A stretch of DNA of 64,000 nucleotides from Mesorhizobium helmanticense. Its GTDB lineage: Bacteria; Pseudomonadota; Alphaproteobacteria; Rhizobiales; Rhizobiaceae. Of this stretch, positions 17,498 through 26,558 are shown piece after piece. The stretch's first letter is position 1. The number at the start of each line of letters is the position of its first letter. The notes under the pieces were generated by a model, which was not told the DNA's origin, made no database searches, and was given only the letters and a program-made list of their open reading frames with translations. The DNA lies in the NCBI RefSeq assembly GCF_003034915.1, contig NZ_PZJX01000050.1:117689-181688 (forward strand). Reading direction: 5' to 3'. A program made the position numbers and the translations under genes.

Positions 17498-18778
17498 TCA
17501 GGCGAGCCCGGCATAGAGGCCGCGCTCGAAAGCGCCGTAGAGCGCGACGACCCGCTCGTCGTAGAAGGGCAAGACCTGGGTGAAGAGCGCGCCGGTGACG
17601 TGCTTCACCGGGTCGAGCCAGAAGTAGCAGTTGAGCAGACCTGCCCAGGAGATGCTGCCGGCGGAGCGCCCGTTCGGTCCCGGCTGCATGTTGATGTCGA
17701 AAGACAGACCCCATTTATGCGGCTGTCCCGGGAACTGGTCGAAGCTGCGCGAATAGGGCGATTGCGCCGAGTGCATCTCCTGGACGTTCAGCTCGCCGAT
17801 CTGGTTCTGCATCATCATGGCGACGGTCTCCGGACGCAGGATTCGGACGCCACGCAGCGCGCCGCCGTTCAGCAGCGCCTGCAGGAACGCTATGTAGTCC
17901 CGTGGCGTCGAGAAGGCGCCGCCGCCGCCCATGAAGAACTCCGGCCGCTGCGGCATCTCGAAGGGCGCCGGCTCCAGCCCGCCATCGGCACGGCGGCTGT
18001 GGAAGCTGGCGACGCGCCGCTTCTGCCCGGTTCCGATCAGGAACCCTGAATCTTTCATGCCGAGCGGAGCAAAGATGTTCTCGCGGAAGTAGATTTCGAG
18101 CGATTGGTCCGACACCGCTTCCACCAGCTTGCCGACCCAATCCATGCTGATGCCGTATTCCCACCGCTCGCCAGGTTCGAATTCGAGCGGAGCGGTGAAA
18201 GCGGCGTTCTTGCAGGTCGCGATGTCGGGCATGCCCGTCACCTTCTCGTAGCGGGTCAGAGCCTCGCTCCAGATCGAGTAGGTGTAGCCGGAGGTATGCG
18301 TCAGCAGATGGCGTACCTTGATCGCGCCCCTGGCCGGCCGCAGTCGCGGGGTTCCATCCTCGGCGAAGCCCTCGAGGATTTGCGGCGAGGCCAGTTCAGG
18401 CAGGTACTTCGCCGCATCGTCGTCCAGATGCACGCGGCCCTGTTCGATCAGCTGCATGCAGGCTGTTGCCGTGAAGGCCTTGGTCATCGACAGCAGCCAG
18501 AACACCGTGTCGAGCGTCATCGGTGCTCCGGTCGCCACATTCGCCTTGCCGAAGGCACCCTCGTAGACCATGCCTTTCGGCGTGGCCGCGACGGCGATGA
18601 CGCCGGCCACGTCGTTCTTCGAAACGCCTTCACGCAAGGCGGCGTCGATCGCCTTGAACCGCATTGACGAACCGGCTGGCGTTGTTTTGGCCAAAGCGGG
18701 GCTGACCGCATCGAGAGCCAGAATAGCCCCCAGCATTCCCCCGCGCTGAAGCATCGTTCTGCGTGTGAGGTAGGTCAT
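17498..18778 (-). CDS. beta-lactamase-fold serine hydrolase, exported
   Basis: 426 residues. A twin-arginine-type signal (TRRTMLQRGGMLGAILALDA) leads to a class C/EstB-like domain: catalytic SxxK in LLSMTKAFTATA (about residue 95), and YGISMDWVG as the second catalytic Tyr block. The usual KTG is not obvious, favouring an esterase over a beta-lactamase. It is first in a minus-strand run with the NmrA-like gene and the deleted aldo/keto reductase, divergent from a LysR gene. Confidence 0.86.
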   Translation of the reverse strand: MTYLTRRTMLQRGGMLGAILALDAVSPALAKTTPAGSSMRFKAIDAALREGVSKNDVAGVIAVAATPKGMVYEGAFGKANVATGAPMTLDTVFWLLSMTKAFTATACMQLIEQGRVHLDDDAAKYLPELASPQILEGFAEDGTPRLRPARGAIKVRHLLTHTSGYTYSIWSEALTRYEKVTGMPDIATCKNAAFTAPLEFEPGERWEYGISMDWVGKLVEAVSDQSLEIYFRENIFAPLGMKDSGFLIGTGQKRRVASFHSRRADGGLEPAPFEMPQRPEFFMGGGGAFSTPRDYIAFLQALLNGGALRGVRILRPETVAMMMQNQIGELNVQEMHSAQSPYSRSFDQFPGQPHKWGLSFDINMQPGPNGRSAGSISWAGLLNCYFWLDPVKHVTGALFTQVLPFYDERVVALYGAFERGLYAGLA

Positions 18779-18973
18779 GGCTAACTCCTTTCCGGATCGA
18801 GGGAAATCCGACTCGCCTGGCCTCTCTTGGCCGGCGCTGCGGCGACGCCGTGTTTGTATGTCCCGCCATTGAGTGATTCACGCGCATTAAGATCAATGTT
18901 ATGATGACTGAAAATCACCGCTCTCCGCCATCCGGCGAAGCGGACGGGGCTCGTGGAGGCGAAGGGAGATCGA

Positions 18974-19876
18974 ATGGTTTTCGACACGCGGCTTCTCACC
19001 GGCGTCGGGGTCCTGGTAGCGGTTACAGAGGCCGGGAATTTCGCCCGCGCCGCGGAGATGCTTGGCCTGACGCCATCAGGGGTGAGCCGGGCGGTCGCGC
19101 GTCTGGAGGCGCGGGTTGGCGTGCGACTCTTCGATCGCAATCCGCGTGAGGTCAGCCTGACCGAGGAAGGACGCCGCTTCCATGCGCAGGTGATGCCGCT
19201 TCTCGCAGGCCTGGATGAGGCGGCGGCCGAGGCCGCGGGCGCGGCGGCGGTCGTGCGCGGCCGGCTGCGCGTATCGGTGGACCCGTGGTTCGCACGCATG
19301 GTGCTCGCAGCCGGGCTGCAGCGGTTCCTCGCCCGCTATCCGCTGCTGTTGCTGGATTTCTCGACCAGCAATTATCGCGAGGAGATGATGACCGGCGTGG
19401 ACGTGGCGGTACGCTTCGGGCCGCCCGATGCATCATCACTCATCATACGTAAGCTCCTGGAAACCCGGATCCTGACCGTTGCGGCGCCGGCCTATCTCGA
19501 ACGGCACGGCCAGCCGCAATCGCCGCACGACCTCGTCCATCACGAGGCGCTTCTCTTCCGTGATCCTCAGACTGGTCTTCCTTTTCCATGGGAGTTTCAC
19601 CGAGGCGGGGAGATCGTCAAGGTCAAGATCTCAAGCCGCCTGGTGTTGGATGATCCTTCCGTTGCGGTAACGGCCTGCGTGGCCGGCCAAGGCATTTTCC
19701 AAAGCCTCGCCATCGGCCTGGCGCCGTTCCTGGCGCGGGGAGAGCTCGTGCCGATCCTGCCGGAGTGGTCGGAAGAACTTTATCCGCTCTACGCCTACCA
19801 CCCCTCGCGTCATCTGCCGCCGGCGAAGGTCAGAGCATTTCTCGATTTCATCCAGGAGATTGCCGTTGGCTTGTGA
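18974..19876 (+). CDS. LysR family transcriptional regulator
   Basis: About 300 residues (ATG 18974; an in-frame start at 18953 adds 7). Winged-helix N-terminus (LVAVTEAGNFARAAEMLG, TPSGVSRAVARLEARVG) and a periplasmic-binding-like effector domain (GRLRVSVDPWFARMVL onward). It faces the serine hydrolase operon with about 195 bases between starts; LysR proteins usually bind such gaps and control both directions. GC-rich and undamaged. Confidence 0.92.
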   Translation: MVFDTRLLTGVGVLVAVTEAGNFARAAEMLGLTPSGVSRAVARLEARVGVRLFDRNPREVSLTEEGRRFHAQVMPLLAGLDEAAAEAAGAAAVVRGRLRVSVDPWFARMVLAAGLQRFLARYPLLLLDFSTSNYREEMMTGVDVAVRFGPPDASSLIIRKLLETRILTVAAPAYLERHGQPQSPHDLVHHEALLFRDPQTGLPFPWEFHRGGEIVKVKISSRLVLDDPSVAVTACVAGQGIFQSLAIGLAPFLARGELVPILPEWSEELYPLYAYHPSRHLPPAKVRAFLDFIQEIAVGL

Positions 19877-20045
19877 TCGATACCCGGCTTCTACGGTGAC
19901 GCCACATCTCACTGCACTGCGACCGAAATAGTCGTATGATCGCTTTGCTTGCAGGATCGCCGTGAGGTGCGGTGCGCCATTCAAGCGCATTGGCCGCGTG
20001 CAACTGGCCCTACACGTCGCCGTCACAAACGGCTAGTTTGCCCAA

Positions 20046-22151
20046 ATGAATCAGCACGCCAAGCTCAGGATCGGCCATTCCGCCTGTCCGCATGATTGCC
20101 CGTCGACCTGCGCGCTTGAGGTCGAATTGCTCGATGCGAGACGCATCGGCCGCGTCCATGGCGCCAAGGCCAACAGCTACACATCAGGCGTCATCTGCGC
20201 CAAGGTCGCCCGCTATGCCGACCGTATCCACCACCCCGACCGGCTGCTGAAGCCGCTGGTGCGGGCCGGCGCCAAAGGCGACGGGACGTGGAAGGACGCG
20301 AGCTGGGAGGCGGCGCTCGACCTTGTCGCCGAAAAGTTCATTGCGGCGGAAGCAAGATACGGCTCGGAGACGGTCTGGCCCTACTTCTATGCCGGCACTA
20401 TGGGGCTGGTGCAGCGCGACGGCATCGAACGGTTGCGCCATGCGAAGAAATATTCCGGCTTCTTCAGCTCGATCTGCACCAATCTGGCCTGGACCGGCTG
20501 GATGATGGGGGCAGGCGCCCTGCGCGGTCCCGACCCGCGCGAGATGGGCAAATCCGATTGCGTAGTGATCTGGGGCACCAATGCCGTGGTCACCCAGGTC
20601 AACGTCATGACCCACGCCATCAAGGCGCGCAAGGAACGCGGCGTCAGGATCGTCGTCGTCGACGTCTACGAGAACGCGACGATGAAGCAGGCCGACCTCG
20701 GCCTGGTGCTGAAGCCCGGCACCGACGGCGCGCTGGCCTGCGCGGTGATGCATGTGCTGTTCCGCGACGGTCTTGCCGACCGCGCGTATCTGGAAAAGTA
20801 CACCGACGATCCGAAGGGACTGGAAGCGCATCTGCGGACAAAAACGCCGGAATGGGCGGCCGCGATCACCGGGCTTTCAGTCGCCGAGATCGAAGCCTTT
20901 GCCCGTCTGGTCGGTACGACCAAGAAGACCTATTTCCGCCTCGGCTACGGCTTTTCGCGCCAGCGCAACGGCCCGGTCAACATGCACGCCGCGGCCTCGA
21001 TCGCGGCGGTCACCGGCTGCTGGCAGTATGAGGGCGGCGGCGCCTTCCATTCCAATTCCGGCATCTTCAAGCTCAACCAAGAGCTGCTGGAAGGCACGAA
21101 GATGCGCGATCCCTCAATCCGCCATCTCGACCATTCGCGCATCGGCCCGGTGCTGACTGGCGCAAGGGATGCGCTCTATGGCGGCCCGCCAGTGACAGCG
21201 CTGCTGATCCAGAACACCAATCCGGCCAATGTCGCGCCGGAACAGCGGCTGGTGAAGCAGGGCTTCCTGCGCGACGACCTTTTTACTTGCGTGCATGAGC
21301 AGTTCATGACCGACACGGCAAAGCTCGCCGATGTCGTGCTGCCGGCGACGATGTTCCTGGAGCATGATGACATCTACAAGGGCGGCGGCAACCAGCACAT
21401 CACGCTGGGGCCGAAGCTGATCGATCCGCCGGAAGGGCCGCGCACCAATCATTTCGTCATCGAGGAACTCGGCAAGCGCCTCGGCGTCGCAGACCAGCCG
21501 GGCTTTGGCCTGACCGAAAAGCAGCACATCGACATCATCCTGGGCAAGCGCGGGCTGGGCAGTTTCGACAGTCTGAAGGAAGACAAGTGGGTCGACCTGC
21601 AGCCGGATTTCGAGGCCGCGCATTTCATCACCGGCTTCGGCCATGCCGACAAGAAGTTCCATTTCCGCGCCAACTGGACCGGGCAGGCGGCGCCCAATCG
21701 GCCGCCCAAAAGCATGGGCCTGTTCGGGCCGGTGGAACGGTTGCCGGAATTTCCCGATCATGTCGACCTGATCGAGGTCGCGGACGAGGCGCACCCGTTC
21801 CGGCTGACGACCTCGCCGGCCCGCAATTTCCTCAACTCGAGCTTTGCCGAGACGCCGGTGTCCAAAGCCAAGGAAAGGCGGCCGGAACTCCTGCTGCACC
21901 CGGACGACGCGGCAGCACTCGGGCTTGCCGATGGCGGCCGTGTCGAGGTCGGCAATCAGCGCGGCGAAGTGGTGCTGCACGCGAAATTCTTCGACGGCAT
22001 CAAGCGCGGCGTGGTGGTGGCCGAAGGCATCTGGCCGAACAGTGCCCACGAGCGCGGCGAGGGCATCAACGTGCTGACCGGCGCCGACGCCCCGGCGCCC
22101 TATGGCGGCGCCGCCGTGCACGACAACAAGGTCTGGCTCCGGGCGCTTTGA
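20046..22151 (+). CDS. molybdopterin-dependent oxidoreductase (formate dehydrogenase-like)
   Basis: 701 residues. N-terminal iron-sulfur motif CPHDCPSTC with a fourth Cys in GVICAKV (about residue 58), then the molybdopterin oxidoreductase core (SSICTNLAWTGWMMG, VIWGTNAVVTQVNVM) and a C-terminal molydopterin dinucleotide-binding domain (FRLTTSPARNFLNSSF, GLADGGRVEVGNQRGEV). There is no Tat signal, so it is cytoplasmic and belongs with assimilatory-type or formate-dehydrogenase-like enzymes whose substrate is not readable. The moaD/moaE genes at 1632-2374 provide cofactor. It stands alone, with no obvious partner subunit. Confidence 0.88.
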   Translation: MNQHAKLRIGHSACPHDCPSTCALEVELLDARRIGRVHGAKANSYTSGVICAKVARYADRIHHPDRLLKPLVRAGAKGDGTWKDASWEAALDLVAEKFIAAEARYGSETVWPYFYAGTMGLVQRDGIERLRHAKKYSGFFSSICTNLAWTGWMMGAGALRGPDPREMGKSDCVVIWGTNAVVTQVNVMTHAIKARKERGVRIVVVDVYENATMKQADLGLVLKPGTDGALACAVMHVLFRDGLADRAYLEKYTDDPKGLEAHLRTKTPEWAAAITGLSVAEIEAFARLVGTTKKTYFRLGYGFSRQRNGPVNMHAAASIAAVTGCWQYEGGGAFHSNSGIFKLNQELLEGTKMRDPSIRHLDHSRIGPVLTGARDALYGGPPVTALLIQNTNPANVAPEQRLVKQGFLRDDLFTCVHEQFMTDTAKLADVVLPATMFLEHDDIYKGGGNQHITLGPKLIDPPEGPRTNHFVIEELGKRLGVADQPGFGLTEKQHIDIILGKRGLGSFDSLKEDKWVDLQPDFEAAHFITGFGHADKKFHFRANWTGQAAPNRPPKSMGLFGPVERLPEFPDHVDLIEVADEAHPFRLTTSPARNFLNSSFAETPVSKAKERRPELLLHPDDAAALGLADGGRVEVGNQRGEVVLHAKFFDGIKRGVVVAEGIWPNSAHERGEGINVLTGADAPAPYGGAAVHDNKVWLRAL

Positions 22152-22245
22152 GCGGGCTCGCCAACCACCAATCAGGGTCATCGTAGAGCTGCCATCTTCT
22201 TCGCCAAGGAGTACATCACGCGACTTTTCGCGAGACTGGCATCAA

Positions 22246-22262
22246 AACCGAACCGTTCGGTT
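22246..22262. promoter_or_regulatory. operator-like palindrome in the 22152-22547 gap
   Basis: AACCGAACCGTTCGGTT is a perfect inverted repeat with 7-bp arms around CCG, typical in size and shape of TetR-family operators. A TTGACG box lies ten bases on (22273-22278). No regulator or controlled gene lies next to it; the nearest downstream plus-strand gene is the small secreted protein at 22548. The rest of this 396-base gap shows no coding sequence. Confidence 0.4.
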
Positions 22263-22547
22263 CGATTTCTGTTGACGCATTGTGCAGTACGGTGTGAACG
22301 CTGGCTCAGCAAATCTGGGCGCTCGCGCACGGCGCGTTCGCCTAACCATATGATATCGCTTGGTAAGACTGTGGCGGAGGTAATCATCCTCCAGTTTTCA
22401 ACCGCCGTATCAGAGGTTTTTCAGGCACAACTTCGTGACTGGAAATGACAGCACTGCCGACCCATCTCGAGGTGGTCCGAGCGACGCGAATTCCTCCCAA
22501 GGCACGCCACTAGACGGACAGAACATTAAGAGACTGGAATAATTGAC

Positions 22548-22784
22548 ATGACCAAGATCGCTCTTACCGCCGCCGCCATCCTCGTTGCCACCGGCAGCGC
22601 TTTCGCCGGCAGCGACCACTATGGTTCGGATAACGTCAATCAGCCGGCTGCCGCGGTTACCGCGCCTGCCAATGTCGACCGCACGACGACCGCTTCGATC
22701 CGCAAGCCCGCCGAGCATAACGTCGTCAAGTCGACGTCCGATGTCGTCCAGCCCGAATCCGGCCAGGGTATCTGGGGCCGCTAA
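22548..22784 (+). CDS. small secreted protein, DUF680-like
   Basis: 78 residues with a clean Sec signal (TKIALTAAAILVATGSAFA, cleavage after AFA) and a short polar mature part (GSDHYGSDNVNQPAAAV...QGIWGR). It resembles the DUF680 family known mainly from Mesorhizobium; function unknown. A strong hairpin terminator follows about 60 bases after the stop. Confidence 0.72.
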   Translation: MTKIALTAAAILVATGSAFAGSDHYGSDNVNQPAAAVTAPANVDRTTTASIRKPAEHNVVKSTSDVVQPESGQGIWGR

Positions 22785-22845
22785 GCGCGGACCCGATCGC
22801 CAACACGTAGAACCATCGAACGGTCAGCGGTTCTCAAAACCTCAA

Positions 22846-22876
22846 AGCGGCGGGCTTGTCCCGCCGCTCTGTTTTT
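22846..22876 (+). terminator. rho-independent terminator
   Basis: AGCGGCGGG/CCCGCCGCT (22846-22854 and 22860-22868) with a CTTGT loop, followed by CTGTTTTT. It lies downstream of the DUF680-like gene at 22548-22784. Confidence 0.85.
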
Positions 22877-22980
22877 GTGGGCCAGCTATCGGCGGGCGGA
22901 GCTTGAATCAGATCGGTTGCAGCCTGAGCCAGGTCCTTGTTCGGCATGAGCTTTTCAAATCGCGACCGGCCGGGCCGAAC

Positions 22981-23505
22981 TCAGCCCAGCTCCTTCACCC
23001 GCAGGCAATGTGTCAGCCGGGCGCCGCCAAAAGCGAGACCGGCCCAGTTGCCGTCGACTTCGAAACGGGCAAGTGCCGCGGTTGGGAATTTCTCTTCGAG
23101 CTTTCTCGCCGCCCCGGCATCCGAACCGACGCCGGCAAGCCGCCGCGCGAACTCCTCCAGCCCGGGATTGTGGCCGACCACCAGAAGGGTGCCTGCGGCC
23201 GCATCCGCCTGCCGCACCTTGGCGAGGATATCGGCAGCCATGGCTTCATAGAGCGCCAGGACGAATTCGACCGGCGGTTTCGCCTTCCATTGCGCTGAAA
23301 CCAGCCGCCATGTGTCACGGGTGCGCAGCGCTGGCGACACCAGCGCCAGGTCCGGCAACCAGCCGCGCTTGGCCAGCGCGCGTCCAACCAGCGGCGCCGC
23401 CTTCAGCCCGCGCCCGGTAAGCGGCCGCTCGAAATCGGCAAGTGCCGGGTCATCCCAACTCGACTTGGCATGGCGGAGGAGCAGAAGTTGCTTCGTTGTC
23501 GCCAT
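22981..23505 (-). CDS. histidine phosphatase, SixA-like
   Basis: 174 residues. Branch of the RHG superfamily: LLLLRHAKSSWDD carries the phosphorylated His, LVSPALRTRDTW a conserved Arg, and LLVVGHNPGLEEFARRL the second catalytic His. Short SixA-type proteins dephosphorylate phosphohistidine in phosphorelay or PTS proteins. It ends at TGA 22981 and begins 16 bases from the purN stop, so it may be last in the purM-purN run. Confidence 0.87.
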   Translation of the reverse strand: MATTKQLLLLRHAKSSWDDPALADFERPLTGRGLKAAPLVGRALAKRGWLPDLALVSPALRTRDTWRLVSAQWKAKPPVEFVLALYEAMAADILAKVRQADAAAGTLLVVGHNPGLEEFARRLAGVGSDAGAARKLEEKFPTAALARFEVDGNWAGLAFGGARLTHCLRVKELG

Positions 23506-23521
23506 GCCAGCCTCCTTCTGC

Positions 23522-24232
23522 TCAGGGTGTAATCCGCGCCAGATGTTCCAGGTCCGTCTCCTCGCGCAGCGGGTCGGGCGCCATCACCACCGACGTGCTA
23601 TTGTCGGCATCGTCGGCGAAATGCGCAAGCACGGTGCGGCCGCCTTCCATGCGCGCCTTGCCCTCGGCGACCAGGCCTAACGCCAGCGGATAGAGCCGGT
23701 GTTCGGCCTTGAGCACGCGCGCTGCCAGCGTATCCTCATTGTCGCCCACCATCACTGGCACCGCCGCCTGGGCGATGATCGGGCCGTCGTCCATGTCCAG
23801 CGTGACGAAATGCACCGTGCAGCCATGGATGCGCATGCCGGCGCGCAGCGCCCGCGCATGCGTGTCCAGCCCCTTGAGGGCCGGCAGCAGGGCAGGGTGG
23901 ATGTTGATCATCCGCCCCTGCCACTTCTCGACGAAGCGCGCGCCGAGGATGCGCATATAGCCCGCCAGCGCCACGATCTCGGCGCCGAAGGCGGCCAGCG
24001 CGGCGTCGATCGCGCCGTCATGCGCCTCCTTGCCGGCATAGTCGGATCGCGAAATCACCTTGGTGGGGATGCCGCGCGCCGCCGCGATGCCGAGGCCGGC
24101 CGCATTGGCCCGGTCGGAAATGACGCCGACGATCTCGGCCGGATAGGCGGGGTCGGTTGCCGCGGCGATCAGCGCCGTCATGTTGGAACCGCGTCCCGAA
24201 ATCAGCACCACGGTGCGTTTGCGCGCGTTCAT
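23522..24232 (-). CDS. purN: phosphoribosylglycinamide formyltransferase
   Basis: 236 residues transferring formyl from 10-formyl-THF to GAR in purine synthesis. VVLISGRGSNMTALI (phosphate loop), INIHPALLPALKGLDTH with catalytic Asn/His, and FVTLDMDDGPIIAQ with Asp are intact; it is somewhat longer than E. coli PurN (212) with an extra C-terminal segment. Its ATG overlaps the purM stop (ATGA at 24229-24232), implying translational coupling. Confidence 0.96.
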   Translation of the reverse strand: MNARKRTVVLISGRGSNMTALIAAATDPAYPAEIVGVISDRANAAGLGIAAARGIPTKVISRSDYAGKEAHDGAIDAALAAFGAEIVALAGYMRILGARFVEKWQGRMINIHPALLPALKGLDTHARALRAGMRIHGCTVHFVTLDMDDGPIIAQAAVPVMVGDNEDTLAARVLKAEHRLYPLALGLVAEGKARMEGGRTVLAHFADDADNSTSVVMAPDPLREETDLEHLARITP

Positions 24233-25311
24233 AGGTCGATCGAGCCTCGATAGATCACGCCGGCGTCGCGGCGCGGTACGATGCGGCCGATCGGCGTTAC
24301 CGTCTCGCCGGCCTCCTGCAACACGGCGGCGACCTGCGCCGTCTGGCCGGAGGCGACGACGAGGATCATGCCGACGCCGCAGTTGAAAGTGCGCATCATC
24401 TCTTCGGGCGCCACGCCGCCGGTCTTCGCCAGCCACGAGAACACCGGCGGTACCTCGATGACGTCGAGGTCGAGTTCGGCCGAAAAATCCTTCGGCAGGA
24501 CGCGCGGGATGTTCTCGGGAAAGCCGCCGCCGGTGATGTGGGCCAGCGCCTTGATGCCATGCGTGTTGCGGATCGCCTTGAGGATCGACTTGACATAGAT
24601 GCGGGTCGGCTCGAGCAGCGCCTCGGCCAATGTCGCCTCGTCGTTGAAGGGCGCCGGATCGCTCCATGAAAGGCCGCTGGTGGCAACGATGCGGCGGACC
24701 AGCGAAAAGCCGTTCGAATGCAGGCCCGACGAGGTGAGGCCGAGCAGCACGTCGCCCTCGACGATGTCGTCCGTGGGCAGAAGCTGGCCGCGTTCGGCAG
24801 CGCCCACGGCAAATCCGGCAAGGTCGTAGTCCTTGCCGTGATACATGCCGGGCATTTCCGCCGTCTCGCCGCCGATCAGCGCGCAGCCGGCCTGGCGACA
24901 GCCTTCGGCAATGCCGCCGACGATCGCAGCGCCTTGGTCGGGGTCGAGCTTGCCGGTGGCGAAATAGTCGAGGAAGAACAGCGGCTCGGCGCCCTGCACG
25001 ACAATGTCGTTGACGCACATGGCGACGAGGTCGATGCCGATCGTGTCGTGCTTGCCGGCATCGATGGCGATCTTCAGCTTGGTGCCGACGCCGTCATTGG
25101 CGGCGACCAGCACCGGATCGGTGAAGCCGGCCGCCTTGAGGTCGAACAGGCCGCCGAAGCCGCCGATCTCGCCGTCGGCGCCTGGCCGGCGCGTCGCGCG
25201 CACCAGCGGCTTGATCTTCTCGACCATCAGATTGCCGGCATCGATATCGACGCCAGCCTCGGCATAGGTGAGCCCGTTCTTGCGCTTGTTCATGTCTGGC
25301 GCTTTGCTCAT
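24229..25311 (-). CDS. purM: phosphoribosylformylglycinamidine cyclo-ligase
   Basis: 360-residue AIR synthetase, the step after PurN/PurL in purine synthesis. LTYAEAGVDIDAGN, the ATP-binding DGVGTKLKIA and MCVNDIVVQGAEPLFFLDY, and HITGGGFPENIPR are present. Start at 25311 (SKAPDMNKRKNG) is chosen; an ATG at 25293 is possible, while the open frame further upstream is not family-like. Operon with purN. Confidence 0.96.
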   Translation of the reverse strand: MSKAPDMNKRKNGLTYAEAGVDIDAGNLMVEKIKPLVRATRRPGADGEIGGFGGLFDLKAAGFTDPVLVAANDGVGTKLKIAIDAGKHDTIGIDLVAMCVNDIVVQGAEPLFFLDYFATGKLDPDQGAAIVGGIAEGCRQAGCALIGGETAEMPGMYHGKDYDLAGFAVGAAERGQLLPTDDIVEGDVLLGLTSSGLHSNGFSLVRRIVATSGLSWSDPAPFNDEATLAEALLEPTRIYVKSILKAIRNTHGIKALAHITGGGFPENIPRVLPKDFSAELDLDVIEVPPVFSWLAKTGGVAPEEMMRTFNCGVGMILVVASGQTAQVAAVLQEAGETVTPIGRIVPRRDAGVIYRGSIDL

Positions 25312-25396
25312 CTGTTGCGCTTGCCCATCGCTGTTCCCTGCGGGCTCTTCGCATGAACGGTTTTGCCCCGCAAGGCAAGCAGGCGATGCTGGTGTT

Positions 25397-25813
25397 TCAG
25401 TTGGAAACTGGCCGAACCGGGCTCGATACACTCCAGCAGTAGAAAGAAATGCCCGCCAGCGCGGCGGCGAGGGTACCGACGGTCGCCACCGATCTGATTT
25501 CTCCATCAAACGGCAGGGCTCCATACGAGAAACCAGCGACGATCAAGGTTGCCGCCGCCGTCCAGAGACCCGGGCTTGCGGCAACTGACCGCGCGAAAAC
25601 GAAGGCCACGACAACGGCCGTCAACCAGAGGGGCCAAGACACCAGAAGGCCAGCGGCCAGCACAAGAACGAAACCGGTCAAATGGTCATTCAAGGCGGCG
25701 TAGCGCTGGGGAGTTGCGAATGATGCGAAAAGTGCGAAAGTCAGCAGACTTTCGATCACTCCGGCCAGATAGCAGAGCGTGACACGCAGGATGATGGTGA
25801 TTCTCTGTGCCAT
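25397..25813 (-). CDS. hypothetical membrane protein
   Basis: About 138 residues from ATG 25813 (alternatives 25819 and 25861). Four hydrophobic stretches, RVTLCYLAGVIESLLTFAL, LTGFVLVLAAGLLVSWPLW, TAVVVAFVFARSV and the ALAGISFYCWSV end, suggest a small polytopic inner-membrane protein. No family recognised. Precedes purM by about 85 bases on the same strand. Confidence 0.55.
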   Translation of the reverse strand: MAQRITIILRVTLCYLAGVIESLLTFALFASFATPQRYAALNDHLTGFVLVLAAGLLVSWPLWLTAVVVAFVFARSVAASPGLWTAAATLIVAGFSYGALPFDGEIRSVATVGTLAAALAGISFYCWSVSSPVRPVSN

Positions 25814-26000
25814 CCTCATCTTCGATTTGTTCTCCCATGCCGGATTGCTGCGACCAAACAATGCCCGAGCACCACCACCGGAAAATACCTACTTTTCCTG
25901 TCTAGGCAAAACCATGGACAGCTTGCCTTTCGCCCTTGGTTCTTGCGCCCACCCGTCATCTCCATCATGTATCAGCCAATAAAAGCGACGGGACATCGCC

Positions 26001-26558
26001 TTGACCATCCCCAACCTGATCACGATCATGCGCTTGGTGCTGGTGCCGGCCGTGGTGCTGGCGATGCTCAACATGCGCTGGGACTGGGCCTTTGCCGGCT
26101 TTCTCGTCGCCGGCATTTCCGACGGCGTCGACGGCTTCATCGCCCGCCATTTCAACCAGCAGTCGCAGCTCGGCGCCTATCTCGACCCGATGGCCGACAA
26201 ATTGCTCCTGGTCTCGGTGTTCGTCGTCATGGGCTTCATCGGCGAGCTGCCGCTGTGGCTGGTGGTGACGATGGTGTCGCGCGATGCGTTGATCGTCTGC
26301 GCCGTGCTGTTGTCCACCGTCATGGCCCATCCGGTCGAGATGAAACCGCTGTTCGTGTCCAAGGCCAACACCGCCATCCAGATCGCGCTGGCCGCCGTGG
26401 TGCTGGGCGAACTCGCCTTTGGCATTCGCCTCGACCCGCTGAGGCCGGCGCTCATAATCCTGTCCGGGGTCTTGACCGTGGCTTCGGCCGCGGCCTATCT
26501 CGTGGCTTGGCTGAGGCATATGAGCGGCTATGGCGAAGGCTCCACACCGGGCAACTGA
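26001..26558 (+). CDS. CDP-alcohol phosphatidyltransferase family protein
   Basis: 185 residues starting with TTG at 26001, which places TIPNLITIMRLVLVP exactly where the family begins. The signature DGVDGFIARHFN, G and LDPMADK is intact, with about five membrane helices. It is a paralogue of pgsA at 1034. This second copy, next to a permease and hdaA, may make another phospholipid (a cardiolipin-synthase-like role has been proposed for such copies), but its alcohol substrate is not readable. Confidence 0.88.
   Translation: MTIPNLITIMRLVLVPAVVLAMLNMRWDWAFAGFLVAGISDGVDGFIARHFNQQSQLGAYLDPMADKLLLVSVFVVMGFIGELPLWLVVTMVSRDALIVCAVLLSTVMAHPVEMKPLFVSKANTAIQIALAAVVLGELAFGIRLDPLRPALIILSGVLTVASAAAYLVAWLRHMSGYGEGSTPGN

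Noticed and set aside
20184..20831. Minus-strand 215-codon ORF inside the molybdopterin oxidoreductase gene
   Set aside because: Antisense shadow; the plus-strand protein has complete family motifs across the same bases.
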